11,532 nucleotides of DNA, from NCBI GenBank assembly GCA_002469545.1, contig DKMK01000101.1, positions 1 through 11,532 on the forward strand, written 5' to 3'. Shown here in pieces: positions 7,658 through 11,532 of the stretch. The position numbers were made by a program, and so were the translations under genes. Positions within the stretch are counted from its first letter, which is position 1, and each line of letters begins with the position of its first letter. Source of the stretch: Rhodobacterales bacterium UBA7416. GTDB taxonomy: Bacteria; Pseudomonadota; Alphaproteobacteria; Rhodobacterales; Rhodobacteraceae. The notes below the pieces were generated by a model. It did no database searches. It saw nothing but the letters and a program-made list of their open reading frames with translations, and was not told where the DNA came from.

Positions 7658-7686
7658 TTGCTCCCCTTGAACTGTGCTGGTATTAA
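7658..7686 (+). promoter_or_regulatory. Candidate extended -10 promoter of the acylase gene
   Basis: TGGTATTAA (7678-7686) reads as an extended -10 (TGn plus TATTAA, four of six). At 17 bases upstream lies TTGCTC (7658-7663), a poor -35 matching only the TTG. Transcription would begin near 7693, leaving a short leader with the GGGAA ribosome binding site at 7701-7705. The same 126-base spacer must also serve rpe on the other strand; I could not pick out a clear promoter for that direction. Confidence 0.35.
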
Positions 7687-7710
7687 ATCAATCAACGAAC
7701 GGGAAAAGCT

Positions 7711-10170
7711 ATGGCTCAATTATTTCGATGGCTTCTTAGGTTATTCATAGCATTCAGTGTTATTTTCCTTCTTTTTGTTGCCCTACTTTACTATTTCGCG
7801 TCTGGATCGATACCGGATTACAATACTGAAATTTCGGTTGACCATAAGATCGACGAGATAGAGATCGTTAGGGATAATAAAGGTGTTCCTCATATTTTTG
7901 GTAAATCTGACAACGATATTTATTTCGGTTTAGGTTTAGCCCATGCACAAGACCGTCTTTGGCAAATGACGCTGATGCGCAGATCTGCACAAGGCCGACT
8001 TTCAGAGATTTTCGGAACTGAGACACTTCAAGCTGACATATTTGCACGTCGGTTAGGAATTTATCGCGCTGCCCAAAATTCTGTCGATTTCCAATCGGAA
8101 CAGGCACATCAGGCGTTGAAATCTTACTCAGCGGGCGTGAATGCTTGGCTTAAACATTTACAGATAGAAGCATTGGGCCGCGGTGCCCCTGAATTCTTTT
8201 TGTTCAAACCTGAAATTGCCCCTTGGGTTCCAGCGGACAGCTTGGCTCTTTTGAAACTGATGGCGTTGCGATCAAGCGATCATTTGCAATCGGATATTCT
8301 TAGGGCTCGAACGTCTTTGACTGTCGGTGCTGATCTGATGCGCGACATTCTACCGGATGATCCAAGTTCAGGTATTATTTCCATGCCTGAATATGCCTCA
8401 CTATTTCCGGTTCCCAAATCCCCAATACAAACGCTTCCGACACGCCATGCACTGCACTTGGTTCCAACCAGAGGATTTAAAACCGCATCGAATGTCTGGG
8501 CCGCACAAGCAGATCGCACAGCATCCAAAGCAAGCATATTGGCGGCCGATCCACACAATGCCTTGTCTGCCCCTGGATTTTGGTCTCTGGCACGTTTGGA
8601 ATTATCTACCGGTGGCGTGATTGGGGCTTCGGTGCCGGGAATACCACTTATTATGTCGGGTCGTTCGACCAAAATTGGTTGGGGCCTTGCCGCCAGTAAT
8701 GCGGATGATCAAGATGTGTTTATTGAAAAACTTAATCCTGAAGCCAAAGACGAATATTTGACACCGTCTGGCTTTATGCGCTTTCAATCCGAAAGCGTCA
8801 TAATCGAAATAAAGGACGCTGCAAGTCAATCAATTGACCTGCGTTGGACCACTAATGGACCTGTTTTGGATGGGGATACTTTTGGGCTAACTCAGATTAC
8901 ACCAGTAGGACACGTCCCAAGTTTACGATCTGTAACCCTTGTAGAGCAGGACAAGTCGTTCAGCGCCCTATTTAACATGATGACTCAGGATACCGTTCAA
9001 TCAGCTCAGGCACAATTTTCAGAATATGTTACACCACAATATAATCTTGTGCTTGCTGATAAAAACAATGTTGCTCTTCAGGTTATTGGAAAGCTACCGA
9101 AAAGAAATATTGACCATGTCGGCCAAGGCCGAATTCCTTCACAAGGATGGCTTAAACGTAATCAATGGATCGGGTATTTCCCTTATAGTAAGAACCCATT
9201 CGAATTAAATCCAACGAGCGGTTTGGTGGCAAACACAAACAATAAAACGACAAATGCACCCTTCCCTCAACATATTGCGCATCAATGGGGTGACAGTTTT
9301 CGAATTGCGCGGTTGTCTAAACTTATGAATGAACGAAAAATACATACGCGTGACAGCTTTATGGAGGCGCAATTGGACAATGTTTCTTTTGCGGCGCGGG
9401 CCGTCTTACCGCTGATTGCGAAGGAACTGTGGTTTACAGGAACACCTGCGTTGGAAGGTACGCGTGAACGCCTAAGACAACATGCGCTTGAATTATTGGC
9501 CAATTGGAATGGTGATATGAACGAGCATATACCCGAACCTTTAGTCTACGCAGCTTGGATGCGTAACTTGCAATCATTTTTAATACGCGATGAATTAGGT
9601 CCCCTTTCACAATCGTTTTTACAAGTAGACCCCATATTCCTTGAACGCGTTATGCGTAATATCGATGGTGCCGCGCAGTGGTGCGATATTAAACAATCAA
9701 CGCGGATTGAAACGTGCACTGACATTGCAAAACAATCACTCGACGCGGCTCTTCAAGAACTATCTGCACAGTTTGGAGATAAAATTGACAGCTGGCAGTG
9801 GGGGCAAGCCCATACAGCACATCATGATCATCAAGTATTCGGAAAAATGCCGTTGATTAATTGGGTGTCAAATATACGCCAACCGACGTCAGGTGGTGAT
9901 CACACGTTGATGCGCGCGCAGATTAGTAACACTGGTAAAAATCCATATACGAATGTTCACGCCGCAGGGTTCCGCGCGTTGATTGACTTTTCGGACCTCG
10001 AAAGCTCTCTTTACATTGTATCCACAGGGCAATCTGGTCACCCACTGTCGCGTCACTATGATGACTTGTCTCAATTATGGCGTCGTGGTGAATACATTCC
10101 AATGGTTTTGGATCCACAATTGGCTAGAGCCGGCGCGGTCGGAATTACACAACTCAGTTCAAAGAATTAG
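7711..10170 (+). CDS. Penicillin acylase family (S45) Ntn hydrolase, membrane-anchored
   Basis: An 819-residue precursor of the N-terminal-nucleophile amidase family that includes penicillin G acylase and acyl-homoserine-lactone acylases. One hydrophobic helix (about 6-29) follows a short basic N-terminus and should export and anchor the alpha chain in the inner membrane, with catalysis in the periplasm. Autocleavage is expected before S260 (TAS-NVW), the new beta-chain N-terminal nucleophile. In beta numbering, A328 falls at position 69 and N508 (VANTNN) near 249, matching the oxyanion-hole Ala69 and Asn241 of the E. coli enzyme. ADPHNALSAPGFW follows the nucleophile, and the C-terminus has the family STGQSGHPLSRHYDDL segment (771-786). 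All catalytic elements appear intact. Substrate is unknown; AHL, peptide or other amide hydrolysis are all possible. The start is supported by GGGAA five bases upstream. Its stop overlaps that of convergent hflX by 4 bases. Confidence 0.92.
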   Translation: MAQLFRWLLRLFIAFSVIFLLFVALLYYFASGSIPDYNTEISVDHKIDEIEIVRDNKGVPHIFGKSDNDIYFGLGLAHAQDRLWQMTLMRRSAQGRLSEIFGTETLQADIFARRLGIYRAAQNSVDFQSEQAHQALKSYSAGVNAWLKHLQIEALGRGAPEFFLFKPEIAPWVPADSLALLKLMALRSSDHLQSDILRARTSLTVGADLMRDILPDDPSSGIISMPEYASLFPVPKSPIQTLPTRHALHLVPTRGFKTASNVWAAQADRTASKASILAADPHNALSAPGFWSLARLELSTGGVIGASVPGIPLIMSGRSTKIGWGLAASNADDQDVFIEKLNPEAKDEYLTPSGFMRFQSESVIIEIKDAASQSIDLRWTTNGPVLDGDTFGLTQITPVGHVPSLRSVTLVEQDKSFSALFNMMTQDTVQSAQAQFSEYVTPQYNLVLADKNNVALQVIGKLPKRNIDHVGQGRIPSQGWLKRNQWIGYFPYSKNPFELNPTSGLVANTNNKTTNAPFPQHIAHQWGDSFRIARLSKLMNERKIHTRDSFMEAQLDNVSFAARAVLPLIAKELWFTGTPALEGTRERLRQHALELLANWNGDMNEHIPEPLVYAAWMRNLQSFLIRDELGPLSQSFLQVDPIFLERVMRNIDGAAQWCDIKQSTRIETCTDIAKQSLDAALQELSAQFGDKIDSWQWGQAHTAHHDHQVFGKMPLINWVSNIRQPTSGGDHTLMRAQISNTGKNPYTNVHAAGFRALIDFSDLESSLYIVSTGQSGHPLSRHYDDLSQLWRRGEYIPMVLDPQLARAGAVGITQLSSKN

Positions 10171-10186
10171 ACTTTCTTGAACTGAG
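10153..10186. terminator. Inverted repeat over overlapping convergent stop codons, possible bidirectional terminator
   Basis: CTCAGTTCAA (10153-10162) and TTGAACTGAG (10177-10186) pair perfectly over 10 bp. After one mismatch, three further pairs (one G-U) close a 6-base loop, TTAGAC, at 10167-10172. That loop contains both stop codons: TAG of the acylase gene (10168-10170) and TAA of hflX (10167-10169 on the minus strand). The structure can form in transcripts from either side. There is no U-run on either side, so an intrinsic terminator of classical type is not shown; transcript-end protection is another possible role. Confidence 0.55.
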
Positions 10187-11423
10187 CTTGGAGCTTTGGT
10201 GTCCAGGTCACTGAAATTTCAAGCATGTTATCTTTGGTATCTTCCGAAGTAACGACGCCTTGCTTGTAAAGCCACGCTCGCCTATTTCCTTCTGAAAATG
10301 CTAACCTTACAATCTCGTCCATTGTTGTTTCACGAAGGCAGACTTCGATCTCATCCAATAAATCATTTACACCATGACCAGTAATTGCAGATACTGCCTG
10401 AACTTTGTCATGACGGTTTGATGTATTCATTGCATTCAGCAAGTCGCCTTCCGACAATAGGTCAGTTTTATTCCAAACTTCGATCATTCCATCTTTGGCG
10501 TCATCTGTAATTTTCAATTCTTCCAGAATATCTTTTACATCGCCGGCTTGTGCCTGTGTTTCTGGATGTGCAATATCGCGAACATGCAATATTAAGTTTG
10601 CGTCCAATACTTCCTCTAATGTTGCGCGAAATGCAGCAACCAATTGTGTCGGTAGCTCTGAAATGAAACCAACTGTGTCAGACAATATGATCTTTTGCCC
10701 AGAAAGTAATTCTACTTCTCGCATTGTTGGATCAAGTGTCGCAAATAACATATCTTTTGCAAAAACATCAGCACCGGTCATTTTGTTAAACAACGTTGAC
10801 TTACCAGCGTTAGTGTATCCCACCAATGCAACGATTGGGTAAGGTACTTTTTTACGCGCTGCGCGGTGCAAACTTCGTGTTTTTGCAACTTTTTCGAGCT
10901 GACGCTTAAGACGAACAATTGCATCGTCGATTTGACGGCGGTCACTTTCGATTTGGGTTTCGCCAGCTCCACCAACAAAACTCAAACCACCGCGTTGACG
11001 CTCAAGGTGCGTCCACGCACGAACAAGCCGTGAGCGTTGGTAAATAAGCGCAGCCAGATCCACTTGCAAAACACCTTCACGAGTTTGCGCACGATCTCCG
11101 AAAATCTCAAGGATTAGTCCAGTTCGATCCCAAACCTTTAATCCCCATTCCTCTTCCAAGTTACGTTGTTGGATGGGCGTCAACGGCGCATCAATTACGA
11201 CAAGCCCTACTTCTTCTAACTCAAATATCTGTTTTAACTCTTCAACTTTTCCAGAGCCAAACAACGTTCCAGCACTAGGCTTCCTAAGAGGTACAACGGT
11301 ACTGTGAACAATCTCGACATCCAGAGCATTAGCAAGCGAAATAGCTTCTTCCAGCGAATGCTGTGCAGAGCGACGTTTCGTTTGATTGGCAATGTCCGGG
11401 TGGAGGACGCTGACACGCATCAT
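10167..11423 (-). CDS. hflX: Ribosome-splitting GTPase HflX
   Basis: Translational GTPase of the OBG-HflX superfamily that binds the 50S subunit and splits stalled or hibernating 70S ribosomes under stress. All 418 residues are visible. The N-terminal HflX domain includes GTLFGSGKVEEL (52-63) and the long helical hairpin, whose glycine-rich turn is GGLSFVGGAGETQIESDRR (145-163). The G domain has G1 GYTNAGKST (202-210), G2 region FATLDPT (227-233), G3 DTVGF (249-253), G4 NKTD (318-321) and G5 SAITG (345-349), followed by a short C-terminal domain. Most HflX proteins read GPGETQ in the turn; here the Pro is Ala153. The ATG at 11423 follows the hfq stop with no gap, and a second ATG comes next (11420), so either Met may be used. 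It is translated from the hfq message, probably by coupling. Its 3' end overlaps the convergent acylase gene. Confidence 0.97.
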   Translation of the reverse strand: MMRVSVLHPDIANQTKRRSAQHSLEEAISLANALDVEIVHSTVVPLRKPSAGTLFGSGKVEELKQIFELEEVGLVVIDAPLTPIQQRNLEEEWGLKVWDRTGLILEIFGDRAQTREGVLQVDLAALIYQRSRLVRAWTHLERQRGGLSFVGGAGETQIESDRRQIDDAIVRLKRQLEKVAKTRSLHRAARKKVPYPIVALVGYTNAGKSTLFNKMTGADVFAKDMLFATLDPTMREVELLSGQKIILSDTVGFISELPTQLVAAFRATLEEVLDANLILHVRDIAHPETQAQAGDVKDILEELKITDDAKDGMIEVWNKTDLLSEGDLLNAMNTSNRHDKVQAVSAITGHGVNDLLDEIEVCLRETTMDEIVRLAFSEGNRRAWLYKQGVVTSEDTKDNMLEISVTWTPKLQAQFKKV

Positions 11424-11532
11424 CTATTCGGCTTGAGCCTCTTCACCATCGTAAAGCACAACTGGTTGTGCTGGCATGATCGTGGAAATTGCATGTTTAT
11501 ACACAAGCTGTGATTGACCATCTCTACGTAGC
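11424..11532 (-). CDS. hfq: RNA chaperone Hfq, C-terminal part, cut by window edge
   Basis: Hexameric Sm-like RNA chaperone that pairs small RNAs with their mRNA targets. Only the last 35 residues and the TAG stop (11424-11426) lie in the window; the 5' part continues beyond base 11532. The fragment holds the Sm2 motif of Hfq, VYKHAISTIMP, with the YKHAIST core whose Lys and His line the proximal RNA-binding face, and ends in a short acidic tail (DGEEAQAE), the short C-terminus usual in alphaproteobacteria. The adjacency hfq-hflX on one strand is widely conserved in proteobacteria and confirms the call. The two genes touch directly (TAGATGATG), which suggests coupled translation. Confidence 0.95.
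   Translation of the reverse strand, partial: LRRDGQSQLVYKHAISTIMPAQPVVLYDGEEAQAE

Noticed and set aside
7585..7719. 45-residue N-terminal extension of Rpe, open in frame to an ATG at 7719
   Set aside because: The extension has no resemblance to Rpe N-termini, overlaps the start of the divergent acylase gene, and a good AAGGAA ribosome binding site precedes the ATG at 7584.
1..11532. Defence system, prophage, insertion sequence, CRISPR array or RNA gene
   Set aside because: Every stretch is accounted for by recognisable housekeeping or envelope genes and short spacers; no spaced repeats, transposase, integrase, tRNA cloverleaf or rRNA sequence was seen.

Overview
The window looks like a piece of chromosome from an alphaproteobacterium, most likely the order Rhodobacterales (Roseobacter group), of a lineage with moderate to low GC for that group (mid-40s percent by eye, not computed). 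The basis is the character of the proteins: an HflX directly behind Hfq, an aspartate-type porphobilinogen synthase, and a small four-helix membrane protein that I know only from Rhodobacteraceae, where it often carries the unsupported label 'component of SufBCD complex'. This placement rests on recalled protein families, not on a search.

Layout from left to right. Bases 1-996 (+) hold the C-terminal four fifths of a Bcr/CflA-type MFS drug exporter, cut by the window edge. Convergent to it on the minus strand is mfd (1032-4487), the transcription-repair coupling factor, preceded by the four-helix membrane protein gene (4533-5048); these two probably form one transcription unit. A 112-base divergent spacer separates them from hemB (5161-6171, +). 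Next comes a Tat-exported SYLF-domain protein (6305-6862, +) with a good sigma-70-like promoter and a 12-base tandem near-repeat around its -10. It converges on rpe (6898-7584, -). Rpe is divergent from a membrane-anchored penicillin-acylase-family Ntn hydrolase (7711-10170, +). That gene overlaps the convergent hflX (10167-11423, -) by 4 bases, with a 10-bp inverted repeat placed so that both stop codons lie in its loop. The 3' end of hfq (11424-11532, -) abuts hflX with no spacer.

Functionally this is a mixed core-genome neighbourhood: DNA repair (mfd), tetrapyrrole synthesis (hemB), pentose phosphate/Calvin cycle (rpe), RNA chaperone and ribosome rescue GTPase (hfq-hflX), plus envelope functions (MFS exporter, SYLF protein, acylase). 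Strand switches are frequent, so most genes sit alone or in pairs; hfq-hflX and the membrane protein-mfd pair are the only plausible operons. I see no tRNA, rRNA, CRISPR array, insertion sequence, phage gene or defence cluster, and no convincing new multi-gene system. The points most worth a second look are the hairpin over the overlapping stops, the uncharacterised membrane protein upstream of mfd, the regulated-looking SYLF promoter, and two substitutions at normally conserved motif positions (HflX and Rpe). No stretch longer than about 135 bases lacks a gene.
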